From positions 124,001-188,000 of the forward strand of contig JANWWT010000003.1 in assembly GCA_025055675.1 (NCBI GenBank): a stretch of DNA of 64,000 nt. The letters are read 5' to 3'. Below are positions 1 through 9,425 of the stretch, piece after piece. Within the stretch, counting starts at the first letter, position 1, and every line of letters begins with the position of its first letter. Position numbers and translations under genes: made by a program. Source of the stretch: Pseudanabaenaceae cyanobacterium SKYG29. GTDB lineage: Bacteria; Cyanobacteriota; Cyanobacteriia; Pseudanabaenales; Pseudanabaenaceae. The notes beneath the pieces are model-generated. The model did not search any database. It saw only the letters and a program-made list of their open reading frames with translations, and was not told the origin of the DNA.

Positions 1-920
1 CCCGTACCACCAGGGGATGCCCCCACAAACATCCACGCAATGGTGATAAACAGCCCTGCTACGGAAAGTTTACTGATGTCAACTGTGTTAAACCCAGCGG
101 TTCGTGTAGTTACTGATTGAAACCAAGCTGCCAACCATTTCTCCCAGAAATTTAAGTCCTGAAAGGCGGGGGAATTTGCCTCTGACATACGAAAGAGAAT
201 TGTACCAACTACCAATAAAACTAAGGTAGTGCTGACTGCTACCCGAAAATTCAAGCTAAAAATAATCCGCTCCTGGGAGCGCCATAACTTGCTCCGTAAC
301 CATAGGAAAAATTCCAGTAACACTTGGTAGCCAATCCCGCCGGCAATAATTAACCCTGAGATAGTTAAATTGACCAAAACCGATCGCTTATATCCCATCA
401 AGCTATCAGAAAACAGACTAAAACCTGCATTATTAAAAGCACTCATACTATGGAAAATTGCCAGCCACAAACCCCGATCGATGCCATGGGCGGGGGCAAA
501 TCCCAGCAGTAGAATAAAGATACCTGTGATTTCGATAATCAGAGTAGTGGCGATAATGGATTGCACCAAATTTATGCCCCCCCTGATGCCAGGAATATCG
601 AGGGCTTGCTGCAGAGTTAATTTATCCCGCAAACTAAACTTCCGTCCGATCAAAAGGAGGAGAAAAGTAGTTGTCGTCATGTAGCCCAGTCCCCCAATTT
701 GTAGGAGTAAAAGGAGGACAACTTGACCGAAATGGCTGTAGTATTGCCCCACATCCACCACTGATAAACCCGTCACACACACAGCGGAAGTAGCAGTAAA
801 TAAAGCAGTAGTGAAACTACTCCAAGTACCATCCCTAGTGGCAAGGGGCAAACTTAAAAGAAAAGTACCTAGGGCAATCAGTCCTAAAAAACCTAAGCAG
901 ATTGTCTTAGCAGGAGTCAT
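1..920 (-). CDS. ktrB: KtrB/TrkH-family potassium transporter subunit (3' end cut by window edge)
   Basis: This is the membrane pore subunit of a K+ uptake system of the Ktr/Trk/HKT superfamily. About 306 codons are visible from ATG at 920, and the C-terminus lies beyond position 1. The pore-loop signatures of the family appear in order: SAVCVTGLSV with Gly51, SAFNNAGFS, TTRTAGFNT, and SPGGTG at the window edge. The segments between them are strongly hydrophobic. The regulatory partner KtrA is not in the window; it may lie downstream, beyond the edge. The family assignment is firm; KtrB rather than NtpJ naming is inference. Confidence 0.88.
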   Translation of the reverse strand, partial: MTPAKTICLGFLGLIALGTFLLSLPLATRDGTWSSFTTALFTATSAVCVTGLSVVDVGQYYSHFGQVVLLLLLQIGGLGYMTTTTFLLLLIGRKFSLRDKLTLQQALDIPGIRGGINLVQSIIATTLIIEITGIFILLLGFAPAHGIDRGLWLAIFHSMSAFNNAGFSLFSDSLMGYKRSVLVNLTISGLIIAGGIGYQVLLEFFLWLRSKLWRSQERIIFSLNFRVAVSTTLVLLVVGTILFRMSEANSPAFQDLNFWEKWLAAWFQSVTTRTAGFNTVDISKLSVAGLFITIAWMFVGASPGGT

Positions 921-1012
921 AGCGACTTAGCCATAATTACAGACAATACTACTCTGAGGGACTACAGGCAAGAGTATAAGATAGTAATACCTAGCGTAAC
1001 GATGAGAAATCT

Positions 1013-1915
1013 ATGGCAAGACTGCGTTCTGTAATCCGTCGCCTAGCGGGGATATTTTCCCTGTGCCTTTTAGTGATGGTGATTATTTTTGGGGCAGGGC
1101 AACCTGCATGGGCAAAGCGTGCCAGTGGCAGAGTGGGAGGCAGTACCTTTCGGGCGCAGCCCCGTCGTCAGACAAACAACTTCTCCAGCCGTTCCCATCC
1201 CAGTTACAACTACTACTACAGTTCTCCCTTTCCCAGTAGTTGGTTTTGGTTCCCCTTCCTCCTGGGGGGAGGTGGCGGTAGTCTGTTGTCCCTGCTGGTG
1301 CTAGTTGCCATTGGTGGTATTCTGGTGCAGGGCTTCCGCAACTCTGGTATCTTCAATAGCCAAAGCAAAGTCACAGTTGCCAAGGTACAAGTGGGGTTAC
1401 TCGCTAGCGCACGGGGGTTACAGGCAGACCTCAACCGCCTAGCCCTGGAGTCTGACACCAATTCCCCTAGTGGTTTAGGGCAGCTCCTCCAGGAAACCAC
1501 CTTGGCTCTGTTGCGCCATCCTGAGTACTGGGTCTACGGCAGTGTCAAGCAAGAGACCGTAGCCCTCGATCGGGCGGAACAAACTTTCAATGCCCTGGCA
1601 ATTGGCGAGCGGAGCAAGCAAGCAGTAGAAGTTCTATCTAATGTCCACAATCGTCGGCAGGAACAACAGGCACTGACGGGCACAGGCGATCCCAGCGAGT
1701 ACATTGTCGTAACTATCATGGTAGCGGCTACGGGGTTACCCCAATTGCCCACTATTCGCTCGGCGCAGGACCTACGGCAAGCTATTACCACAGTTGGCTC
1801 CGTAGGAGCAGACAATTTGTTAGCGGTAGAAGTAATTTGGGAACCCCAATCCCCTGCCTATACTCTCACTGCCGATGACATGATTGCAGTCTATCCCGAA
1901 CTAGTGCGCATTTAG
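1013..1915 (+). CDS. DUF1517-family membrane-associated protein
   Basis: This 300-residue protein has an N-terminal signal sequence (hydrophobic residues 15-28, likely cleavage after AWA). A Gly/Ser/Tyr-rich linker follows, then a second hydrophobic segment around residues 85-107 and a soluble C-terminal domain. The pattern matches the DUF1517 family, which is shared by cyanobacteria and chloroplasts; a plastid member has been linked to acclimation to fluctuating light. The biochemical role is unknown. It is divergent from the upstream K+ transporter. ATG at 1013 is chosen because it opens directly into the signal sequence. Confidence 0.75.
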   Translation: MARLRSVIRRLAGIFSLCLLVMVIIFGAGQPAWAKRASGRVGGSTFRAQPRRQTNNFSSRSHPSYNYYYSSPFPSSWFWFPFLLGGGGGSLLSLLVLVAIGGILVQGFRNSGIFNSQSKVTVAKVQVGLLASARGLQADLNRLALESDTNSPSGLGQLLQETTLALLRHPEYWVYGSVKQETVALDRAEQTFNALAIGERSKQAVEVLSNVHNRRQEQQALTGTGDPSEYIVVTIMVAATGLPQLPTIRSAQDLRQAITTVGSVGADNLLAVEVIWEPQSPAYTLTADDMIAVYPELVRI

Positions 1916-1947
1916 TTACAATGGGGGCATTGGTTGGATGAAACTCT

Positions 1948-2829
1948 GTGTCAGCCTTTGCCTCTATTGTCATTGCCACCAAAGACCGGGGGGAAGAAAT
2001 TACAGCCACGATCGATTCTGTTTTAGCCCTCAATTATGATAACTTTGAAGTCATTTTAGTAGACAATTGTTCCAGTCCCCCCAATCAAAAACTGCTGCAA
2101 GCAATACAACAACAACATCCCGATCGTTTAGTCTATGTACGGGAAAACAAATTAGGTTTATCCAATGCCCGTAATTCTGGCATCAGGCACAGCAAAGGGG
2201 AGTTTATTTTGTTCCTGGATGACGATGCGATCGTGCCTCCCCACTGGTTGCAAGTTATGGTGCAAACCTTCCAGAACTATCCTAACGCCTACGCCTTAGG
2301 TGGCAAAGTGATAGCCCGCTTTACTACTCCCCCCCCCGATTGGCTAGACCAGCGTTTAGGTGTTTATATCAGCAATTTTGACCACGGCAATCAAATTATG
2401 CCCCTTTACTACAACGAATATCCCAGGGGAGTGAACATGGCGTTTCGTCGGGAAGTTTTTTCTAAAGTTGGCTACTTTTTAGATTGTTTTGGACGCAAGG
2501 GCAAATCCCTGATGGGCTATGAAGAAATTGAATTGTGTTACCGCCTTGAAAAAGCAGGGTTTCAGATTTTATATGTCCCCTACGCCGAAGTCTATCACTG
2601 TATCAGAGGCGATCGGTTAAATTACGAATGGTTTAAGCGTAGATTCTACTGGCAAGGACGATCGGAAGGATTATTTGAGTTAATGCACTTTGGCAGAAAA
2701 CACATACTAAGAAATCTCAAATCTCATGTGAAACAAGCCTGGCAAGGAGACAAATTAGACCAACAATTTCACCGTGGATTTCTCACCGCTATTGTACAGG
2801 ACTGGTGGCGACTACTATTAAAAGCCTAG
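1948..2829 (+). CDS. Family 2 glycosyltransferase
   Basis: This 293-residue GT-A fold enzyme probably transfers sugar from a nucleotide sugar to a surface glycan. It opens with the nucleotide-binding strand FASIVIATKDRG. The metal-binding motif is FLDDDAIVPP near residues 91-100, and an acceptor-side motif GYEEIELCYRLEKAG lies near residue 200. An in-frame stop sits just upstream at 1939-1941, so GTG at 1948 is the only reasonable start. The acceptor and linkage cannot be read from the sequence. The following MATE gene may share its transcript. Confidence 0.85.
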   Translation: MSAFASIVIATKDRGEEITATIDSVLALNYDNFEVILVDNCSSPPNQKLLQAIQQQHPDRLVYVRENKLGLSNARNSGIRHSKGEFILFLDDDAIVPPHWLQVMVQTFQNYPNAYALGGKVIARFTTPPPDWLDQRLGVYISNFDHGNQIMPLYYNEYPRGVNMAFRREVFSKVGYFLDCFGRKGKSLMGYEEIELCYRLEKAGFQILYVPYAEVYHCIRGDRLNYEWFKRRFYWQGRSEGLFELMHFGRKHILRNLKSHVKQAWQGDKLDQQFHRGFLTAIVQDWWRLLLKA

Positions 2830-2904
2830 GTACATATTTAGCAGGAATTCCCCTGCAGCGGTTGTGTTTCGTCTACAATTTAGAGGAAAGATAGGCATAG
2901 CGAC

Positions 2905-4224
2905 GTGAACTTACTGGAGCAGTACCCCTTTTTGCCACGATTTAGTCAGATAGCAATAGTTAGTGTCCTTTCTAACATGATGGTACCCCTGGCGGGGTTA
3001 GTGGATACGGCTTTTCTGGGTCATTTAGCAGACATCAATCAGCTAGGGGGGACAATTTTAGGGGGAATTTTATTTGATTATCTCTATCGCATCCTCAAGT
3101 TTTTACGCTCCAGTACCAACGCCCTTACTGCCAGTGCCCCGGATCGAGAAACCGAATTAAAAGTATTGTTGCGCAGCTTATTTGTGGCCCTGACGATCGG
3201 TTTTACTGTCCTATTAGTGCAGTATCCTATCAAAGTTTTGGGCTTTTGGTTACTCAGCAGCACCCCTGAGATTGAACTAGCAGGCATGAATTACTTTGAT
3301 GGCAGAATTTGGGGAGCACCGGCTGTTCTGTCCAACTTTGTGCTGATCGGTTGGTTTTTAGGGAGAGAAAAAACTGGCACTGTTTTGTTAATGTCGATGG
3401 TGGGCAATGGAGCCAATGTCATTTTAGATTATTATTTCATCAATAGATGGGGCAGTTGGGGCGCAGGTTTAGCCACGGCTATTAGTCAATACGCAGCCTT
3501 TTTCATCGGCAGTGGGGTAGCGCTTAAAACGATCGAGTGGTCAACTAAGTCTTTGAGTTGGCGGGCAATTTTTGCCAGGGAAGCTTTTACTGCCACGGTT
3601 ACTCTGAAGGCTAACATCTTAATCCGTTTTGTGTTGCTAATTTCTGTCTATGCTATTTTTACCAATGTCAGCGCCCAACTGGGAACAGAAACTCTGACAC
3701 AAAATGGCTTGCTCATCCAGATTGCACTCTTCAGTCAGTTTACTATTCAAGGCATAGGTATGACGACACAGTCCCTAGTGGGCAACTTACAAAAAGAGGG
3801 CAAAGTCAATCAGATTCTGCCCCTGCTGCAAGTGTCAATTTTAACGAGTACAACGATTGCAATTTCGATCGCTGTCCTGACAATTATTTTCCCCCACCAG
3901 GTGTTTAGATTACTGACCAACCACAGGGAAATTGAAACAGCTATTCTCAACTATGACATCTGGCTTTTACCTCTGTTAGTGATTACGGCGCTGGCTTTTA
4001 TGCTGGAAGGATACTTTATTGGACTGAAGGAGGGAGAGGTCTTGCGCAACTCAGCTGTATCCAGTTTTTTTGGAGGATTCTTACCCCTTGCTCTTCTATC
4101 CCTCTACTACCAAAACAGTCATATTCTCTGGGGGGCATTAACCTTTTATATGGTGAGCTTGACTATTGCCCTAGGAATAAACTTCCCTAGAACTTATCAA
4201 CAAATGTTGGGATACAGGAGTTAA
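2905..4224 (+). CDS. MATE-family efflux transporter (DinF-like)
   Basis: This 439-residue integral membrane protein has about twelve hydrophobic segments and the MATE features: an N-terminal PLAGLVDTAFLGHL helix and two homologous halves. MATE proteins are Na+- or H+-coupled exporters of organic cations or metabolites. The gene starts at GTG 2905, 75 bp after the glycosyltransferase, and ends tail-to-tail with the CIA30 gene. The substrate is unknown. DinF-subgroup placement is by overall resemblance. Confidence 0.87.
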   Translation: MNLLEQYPFLPRFSQIAIVSVLSNMMVPLAGLVDTAFLGHLADINQLGGTILGGILFDYLYRILKFLRSSTNALTASAPDRETELKVLLRSLFVALTIGFTVLLVQYPIKVLGFWLLSSTPEIELAGMNYFDGRIWGAPAVLSNFVLIGWFLGREKTGTVLLMSMVGNGANVILDYYFINRWGSWGAGLATAISQYAAFFIGSGVALKTIEWSTKSLSWRAIFAREAFTATVTLKANILIRFVLLISVYAIFTNVSAQLGTETLTQNGLLIQIALFSQFTIQGIGMTTQSLVGNLQKEGKVNQILPLLQVSILTSTTIAISIAVLTIIFPHQVFRLLTNHREIETAILNYDIWLLPLLVITALAFMLEGYFIGLKEGEVLRNSAVSSFFGGFLPLALLSLYYQNSHILWGALTFYMVSLTIALGINFPRTYQQMLGYRS

Positions 4225-4281
4225 GAAATGGATATTAACGCTGTTTCTCACTCACAGTTACCAACAGATTTCCTCATGGTG

Positions 4282-4923
4282 TTAAGGCACTACAGTAATA
4301 CTAGCAATCTCCAGGGCAAAAGCTCCCGGTCGAAAGGTAGGATTTAGTTTCCCATCCAGCTCAAATTTGCTCAACATCAGTTGCATCGATCGGATATACC
4401 CAAGATTAAGGGGAGGGGCATCAGGAACACTCCTAGCGCGAAAGACAGGGACAAATTCCTTAAAGGGCAACCTTACATTCATCCACTCCCCAGCGATCGT
4501 ATCAAAGCCACAGCAATAGGCAATACTATCCCACCCCGTACTATCTCGCAAAAAGAACTTGTAGCGTTTGCCATCCCCCTTAACCTGAAGGGCAATACCA
4601 CTAGATTGTGACAAATCGAGAGGCGGGTTAAAATTACGAGTCCGCACAGAGACAAAGCCCCCAGAATTAGCAGTAGAAACCATGCCCGTAAAAAGAGCAC
4701 TGTTTTCCCTAATTACAAAGCTACTTTGACTGACACCCCCCATGACCACATCATCTAAAGAACCCCATAGTGAAGCATAATCGGGATTGGCTTTAGTGAA
4801 ATCAAAAATCACATTGTCTGACATTGTGATTGACAAATTGGGAACTGGCTGGAACAAATTGACGATCGGGAGTGCACCAAAAAAGTTGAGAGTATCAGCA
4901 AATCGCTTGAGATCCCAGCCCAT
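4282..4923 (-). CDS. CIA30-family protein
   Basis: This 213-residue protein carries a CIA30 domain (complex I intermediate-associated protein 30 fold, a galactose-binding-like beta-sandwich) from about residue 38 to the end. Visible signatures include WGSLDDVVMGGVS, NSGGFVSVRT and a late FRPGAFALEI strand. The mitochondrial relative acts in NADH dehydrogenase assembly. Cyanobacterial members are uncharacterised and may act in NDH-1 or photosystem assembly. It follows psbB-psbT on the same strand, 65 bp after psbT, so it may be read from that operon. Confidence 0.75.
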   Translation of the reverse strand: MGWDLKRFADTLNFFGALPIVNLFQPVPNLSITMSDNVIFDFTKANPDYASLWGSLDDVVMGGVSQSSFVIRENSALFTGMVSTANSGGFVSVRTRNFNPPLDLSQSSGIALQVKGDGKRYKFFLRDSTGWDSIAYCCGFDTIAGEWMNVRLPFKEFVPVFRARSVPDAPPLNLGYIRSMQLMLSKFELDGKLNPTFRPGAFALEIASITVVP

Positions 4924-4988
4924 AAATCAATCAACCGTCCAACTAAATCGGATAAAAAAGTGTTCCCGAAGGAACACCCTGTTAAAAA

Positions 4989-5102
4989 CTACTTCTTGCT
5001 TGAACGATCGGATTCAATTTTAGGAGCTTCGCGGAAGAAGATGGCAAAGAAGAATAAACCGATAATACAAGCAAAGATGAAAACGTAGGTGATAGTTTCC
5101 AT
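4989..5102 (-). CDS. psbT: Photosystem II reaction centre protein T
   Basis: This 37-residue single-helix protein begins METITYVFIFACIIGLFFFA and ends in a charged tail, which is the classic PsbT layout. PsbT sits at the photosystem II dimer interface and helps stabilise the acceptor side around QA. The start codon at 5102 lies three bases after the psbB stop, so the two genes form the usual psbB-psbT operon. Confidence 0.95.
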   Translation of the reverse strand: METITYVFIFACIIGLFFFAIFFREAPKIESDRSSKK

Positions 5103-5105
5103 AGA

Positions 5106-6632
5106 TTAAGCCTCCACCTTTGTCGTTCTGTCACCAACCTTTTGGAATGCGCCCCATTCTACCAGCTCCTCGGAGAAATCAGGGTCGATACCAGCGAACA
5201 CATCGCGGAAGAGCGTACGTGCCCCGTGCCAAATATGCCCCAAGAAGAAGAGCAAAGCAAATACCGCATGGGCAAAAGTAAACCAACCGCGAGGGCTAGT
5301 GCGGAACACACCGTCAGAGTTGAGGGTTTCCGTATCGAACTCAAAGGCTTCCCCTAGCTGGGCCTTGCGGGCAAGCTTCTTCACCGTCGCAGGGTCAGTA
5401 AACTTCTTCCCATCGAGGGCACCACCGTAGATCTCAGCCGTTACACCAGCTTGTTCGAAGCTGTAGCGGGATTCCGCCCGCCGGAAGGGAATATCTGCTC
5501 TGACAATGCCATCGGCATCCTGCAGTACAACAGGGAAAGTCTCAAAGAAGTTAGGCAGACGGCGGACAAATAGCTCCCGTCCTTCCTTATCTTTGAAGAC
5601 AATGTGCCCCAGCCAGCTCTTGGCAATACCATCCCCCTTGTTCATGGGACCTGTCCGGAACAGACCACCCTTAGCAGGGCTATTGCCCACATAGTCATAG
5701 AAAGCCAACTTATCAGGGATAGAAGACCATGCCTCAGATAGCGTAGCGCCATTGTTGAGTTCCGCTTGGACACGGCGTTGAATCTCCTGCTGGAAGTAGC
5801 CACTGTCCCACTGATAGCGGGTAGGACCAAATAGCTCGATCGGGGTTGTCGCTGAGCCATACCACATTGTCCCTGCCACTACGAAAGCAGCAAAGAAAAC
5901 AGCAGCAATACTGCTAGAGAGTACGGTTTCAATATTGCCCATCCGCAGCGCCTTGTACAGTCTTTCCGGCGGACGCACAATCAAGTGGAATAGACCCGCC
6001 AAAATCCCCACAATCCCTGCCGCAATATGGTGAGCTACTACACCACCAGGATTAAAGGGATTAAAACCATTCGGTCCCCAATCGGGCGCTACCGGTTCCA
6101 CATGTCCTGTCAGACCAAAGGGGTCAGATACCCACATCCCGGGACCAAATAGACCAGTGAGATGGAATGCGCCAAAGCCAAAGCACAAAATGCCCGACAG
6201 GAATAAATGGATACCGAACATCTTAGGCAAATCCAAAGCCGGTTCGCCAGTACGAGGGTCACGGAACAGCTCTAAGTCCCAGTTCACCCAGTGCCAGCAC
6301 GCTGCCAAGAACAACAGCCCAGAAAGAACAATGTGAGCGATCGCCACACCCTCAAACGTCCAGAAACCATTGTTGAGAGCAGTTTCCCCGGTTACAGTCC
6401 AACCGCCCCAGGAACTAGTTACACCCAAGCGCGCCATAAAGGGCATGACAAACATCCCCTGCCGCCACATAGGATTAAATACGGGGTCACTGGGGTCAAA
6501 GGTAGTTACTTCGTAGAGCGCCATGGAGCCTGCCCAACCTGCCACCAATGCAGTGTGCATCAAGTGGGAAGCGATTAGGCGTCCAGGGTCATTAATGAGT
6601 ACAGTATGCACTCGGTACCAAGGTAGTCCCAT
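5106..6632 (-). CDS. psbB: Photosystem II CP47 chlorophyll apoprotein
   Basis: CP47 is the inner antenna of photosystem II. It binds chlorophylls and carotenoids and passes excitation to the D1/D2 core. The protein is 508 residues, the usual length, and begins [18 protein letters not shown]. It has six membrane helices with histidine ligands for chlorophyll (for example [12 protein letters not shown]) and the large lumenal loop between helices five and six. A purine-rich site (AGAGGA) lies about 10 bases before ATG at 6632. The roughly 105 bp upstream probably holds the operon promoter. Confidence 0.98.
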   Translation of the reverse strand: MGLPWYRVHTVLINDPGRLIASHLMHTALVAGWAGSMALYEVTTFDPSDPVFNPMWRQGMFVMPFMARLGVTSSWGGWTVTGETALNNGFWTFEGVAIAHIVLSGLLFLAACWHWVNWDLELFRDPRTGEPALDLPKMFGIHLFLSGILCFGFGAFHLTGLFGPGMWVSDPFGLTGHVEPVAPDWGPNGFNPFNPGGVVAHHIAAGIVGILAGLFHLIVRPPERLYKALRMGNIETVLSSSIAAVFFAAFVVAGTMWYGSATTPIELFGPTRYQWDSGYFQQEIQRRVQAELNNGATLSEAWSSIPDKLAFYDYVGNSPAKGGLFRTGPMNKGDGIAKSWLGHIVFKDKEGRELFVRRLPNFFETFPVVLQDADGIVRADIPFRRAESRYSFEQAGVTAEIYGGALDGKKFTDPATVKKLARKAQLGEAFEFDTETLNSDGVFRTSPRGWFTFAHAVFALLFFLGHIWHGARTLFRDVFAGIDPDFSEELVEWGAFQKVGDRTTKVEA

Positions 6633-6739
6633 CTTTTACTATTCCTCTAGGGGTAACAAGTTATCTTATAAGAATACAATTCTTTACGTTTATCATAGTC
6701 CATGTTACCGCTCTAGGGGCATATACCTCGCAATTTTCT

Positions 6740-7126
6740 TTACTGGTTGATCTCGGAAGATTTGACCCCAATTGCTGTCAACGCCTCTTCCAGAGAAGGT
6801 TGGAGGGGAAGTAGTTTTTCCAGGCGTACTAACTTTACAGTCTGCTTAACTCTGGGGTTGCTCACTATTTGCAGAGTACCACCACTGGCTTGGGACTTCT
6901 TCGCCATTTGCACCAAAATACCCAGTCCCGAGCTGTCGATAAAATCAATAGCGGAAAAATCGAGGATGACGTGCTTGGGACCCTCTTCAATACACTTACT
7001 CACTGCCTTACGAAAGGCTGGCTCCGAGAAGGCATCCAGAAGACCCGTAAAACGTAGTACCTGATAATTGTCATGGATGTCCCGCCGCCCGCGTAAACTA
7101 ACGGTTAGGTCAAGTTGCTCAGAAAT
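6740..7126 (-). CDS. STAS-domain anti-sigma factor antagonist-like protein, apparent ATT start
   Basis: STAS proteins of the SpoIIAA/RsbV type regulate partners through a phosphorylatable serine. Here the motif is DFIDSSGLGILVQMAKK, with the candidate Ser in DSSG. The first ATG/GTG/TTG codon in frame is GTG at 7003, but starting there would delete the first beta strands. The reading frame upstream continues with typical STAS sequence (LDLTVSLRGRRDI, then DNYQVLRFTGLLDAFSEP). It reaches ATT at 7126, preceded at five bases by a strong GGGGGAGG ribosome site (7139-7132). I therefore extend the gene to that ATT, giving 128 residues. Function is certain at the domain level only. Confidence 0.72.
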   Translation of the reverse strand: MSEQLDLTVSLRGRRDIHDNYQVLRFTGLLDAFSEPAFRKAVSKCIEEGPKHVILDFSAIDFIDSSGLGILVQMAKKSQASGGTLQIVSNPRVKQTVKLVRLEKLLPLQPSLEEALTAIGVKSSEINQ

Positions 7127-7196
7127 AACAACCTCCCCCTCAGTCCTAAAGTGCGGATATATTCTAGGAGGAATTCCGCCAGTTGTCTAGTAGTTT

Positions 7197-7685
7197 TTAA
7201 CCTTGGATACCCTTGGCAAAATCGCTGGGATTGAGATTTTCCAAGAACTCCCGAAAAGCACGGCGTTCCGCTTCGTCCGCGTCCTGGTTGACAGGTACAG
7301 AGGCCTGTAGGATTACTTCTTCCATTACCCAGATGGGGCAACCTGCTCGCAAAGCTATGGCAATGGCATCACTGGGACGAGAATCAATGTCTTTTTTGGT
7401 CTCCCCCTGGGACACGGTGAGGACAGCGTAAAAAGTACTGTTTTTGAGGGAGTGAATGACTACCCGTTCTAGTTTCATCCCCCACGCCTGCAGCATATGC
7501 ACGAATAGCTCGTGGGTCATGGGGCGAATAGAAGGCTTAGGGTCAAGGGCAGCCACGATCGCTTTTGCCTCTGCTTCACCAATCCAGATGGGGAGTGCGC
7601 GGCGATCGGCAGTATCTTGGAGGAAAACAATGGGATGATGACTGAGAGCGTCTATGGCAATACCTGCCACCTTCATTTCAATCAT
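7197..7685 (-). CDS. DUF151 bifunctional nuclease-family protein
   Basis: This 162-residue protein belongs to the DUF151 family, some plant and bacterial members of which have DNase/RNase activity. Seen features are the conserved core PIWIGEAEAKAI and the RPSDAIAIALR motif, followed by an acidic tail. It is probably co-transcribed with the STAS gene, which begins about 70 bp downstream. ATG at 7685 gives the canonical MIEMKVAGI beginning. The cyanobacterial function is not established. Confidence 0.85.
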   Translation of the reverse strand: MIEMKVAGIAIDALSHHPIVFLQDTADRRALPIWIGEAEAKAIVAALDPKPSIRPMTHELFVHMLQAWGMKLERVVIHSLKNSTFYAVLTVSQGETKKDIDSRPSDAIAIALRAGCPIWVMEEVILQASVPVNQDADEAERRAFREFLENLNPSDFAKGIQG

Positions 7686-7797
7686 GGTGCCACCTTTTAG
7701 TCTTTCCAGGGGTATATTACCAGTTGTACTCTACTCTGGCATAGAATGGGGTACATGGATAATATACTTTGCTTTTCTTATATTTTAGAATATCAGT

Positions 7798-9315
7798 ATG
7801 CCAGCGGTTGCCCTAACTACACCCCTCTATTACGTTAACGATTTGCCCCACATGGGGAGTGCTTACCCCACGATCGCTGCTGATACCTTGGCCCGCTTCT
7901 ATCGCATGACGGGTACGCCGACCCTGTTTGTAACAGGCTGTGATGAACACGGGCAAAAAATTCAGCAGGCAGCCGCTAAACTTAACCGCACGCCCCAGGA
8001 ACACTGCGATCTGATGGTGGAGGGCTTTAAGTCCCTCTGGCAGTTGTTGGATATTCACTACGATCGGTTTGTGCGCACCACTGCCCCTGAGCACCATGCC
8101 ATTGTCAGGGAGTTTTTCCAGCGAGTGTACGAACGGGGGGATATTTACCCAGGACAACAGCAGGGATGGTATTGCGTCGCCTGCGAGGAGTTCAAAGAGG
8201 AGCGGGAACTCTTAGAAAATCATAAGTGCCCCATTCATCCTACGGTGACCTGCGAGTGGCGGGATGAAACTAACTACTTTTTCCGTCTGTCCCGCTATCA
8301 GGAAGCCCTAGAAGAGCTCTATCGCACCCAACCCGATTTTATCCAACCCCAGAGCCGCCGCAATGAGGTGATTGCCTTTGTGCAACAGGGATTGCGGGAT
8401 TTCTCTATCTCTCGCTATACGCCATGGGGCTTTCCTGTTCCCATTGACTCCAGTCAGACTCTCTATGTATGGTTTGACGCTCTGTTGGGGTATTTGACGG
8501 GTCTCCTAGAACCTGATGACCCACCCACCTTAGCAAATGCGCTCAAGACTTGGTATCCCTTTCATCTGCACATCATTGGTAAGGATATTTTGCGGTTCCA
8601 TGCTGTCTATTGGCCCGCCATGCTGATGTCGGCAGGCTTGCCCTTACCGCGTCAAGTGTTTGGGCACGGTTTTCTGACGAAGGATGGCTTGAAGATGGGC
8701 AAAACGCTGGGGAACACGATCGATCCCTTTGCCCTGGTCAAACAGTATGGGGCAGATGCGGTGCGGTATTTTTTCCTCAAGGAGATTGAATTTGGCAAAG
8801 ACGGCGACTTCAGTGAACAGCGTTTTGTGGAAATTCTCAATGCAGATTTGGCTAACAGCTTGGGGAATCTCTTAAATCGCAGTTTGGGGATGGTGTTTAA
8901 GTATTGTGATGGCAAAGTGCCTGCCCGTGGGTATGATCTATCTACTTCCTGTGTCCAAATGGTGCAACGAGTACGTCAGAGCTATGAAGTACTAGCCTTC
9001 CAGGAGGTGTGTCAGGCGGTGTTGGCGGTAGTGCGAGAGGGGAATAAGTTAATAGACGATCGTGCTCCCTGGAAACTCTACAAAGCTGGTGCCCAAGGAG
9101 AGGTAGAGCAAATTCTCTACAGTGTCTTGGAAGCTCTACGTCTGGTAGGTCTCTGTCTCTATCCCATCACGCCTACTCTGAGTACCAAAATCTGGCAGCA
9201 GTTGCACTTGGCACCGCGGTTTACCTGGACAGAAACGGTGTGGGGGGGATTAGAGCCAGGTAAAGAACTACCCAAACCTCAGCCTATTTTTGAGCGGATA
9301 GAGATAAAACAATAG
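7798..9315 (+). CDS. metG: Methionyl-tRNA synthetase
   Basis: This class I aminoacyl-tRNA synthetase charges tRNA-Met. The HIGH-type motif reads PHMGS near residue 18 and the KMSKS-type motif reads KMGKT near residue 300. A cysteine cluster (CVAC, then C..H and C near residue 145) forms the zinc knuckle. At 505 residues it lacks the C-terminal tRNA-binding domain present in longer versions, as is usual for this subgroup. The MPAVALTTPLYYVND start matches the family. Confidence 0.96.
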   Translation: MPAVALTTPLYYVNDLPHMGSAYPTIAADTLARFYRMTGTPTLFVTGCDEHGQKIQQAAAKLNRTPQEHCDLMVEGFKSLWQLLDIHYDRFVRTTAPEHHAIVREFFQRVYERGDIYPGQQQGWYCVACEEFKEERELLENHKCPIHPTVTCEWRDETNYFFRLSRYQEALEELYRTQPDFIQPQSRRNEVIAFVQQGLRDFSISRYTPWGFPVPIDSSQTLYVWFDALLGYLTGLLEPDDPPTLANALKTWYPFHLHIIGKDILRFHAVYWPAMLMSAGLPLPRQVFGHGFLTKDGLKMGKTLGNTIDPFALVKQYGADAVRYFFLKEIEFGKDGDFSEQRFVEILNADLANSLGNLLNRSLGMVFKYCDGKVPARGYDLSTSCVQMVQRVRQSYEVLAFQEVCQAVLAVVREGNKLIDDRAPWKLYKAGAQGEVEQILYSVLEALRLVGLCLYPITPTLSTKIWQQLHLAPRFTWTETVWGGLEPGKELPKPQPIFERIEIKQ

Positions 9316-9336
9316 GTTGCAGTCTATTACTAAAAT

Positions 9337-9365
9337 TTGCTAAAGTGAACTTGAGCATTTATACT
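9337..9365 (+). promoter_or_regulatory. Putative sigma-70 type promoter of the LabA-like gene
   Basis: TTGCTA at 9337-9342 and TATACT at 9360-9365 are separated by exactly 17 bp. The pair lies 60 bp upstream of the NYN-domain gene in a 110-bp gap. This is a motif match only. Confidence 0.45.
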
Positions 9366-9425
9366 TAAGATGGGTATGCCGTGTTTAAGGGAGCGTGTTC
9401 TGACTAACGAGTTTTAAGGTAAGCC

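Noticed and set aside
370-684. Plus-strand 104-codon frame
   Set aside because: It is antisense to the clear KtrB/TrkH pore sequence and has no family resemblance.
7852-7860. HMGS instead of HIGH in methionyl-tRNA synthetase as a possible defect
   Set aside because: Serine at the fourth position is common in this MetG subgroup, and the KMGKT motif is intact.
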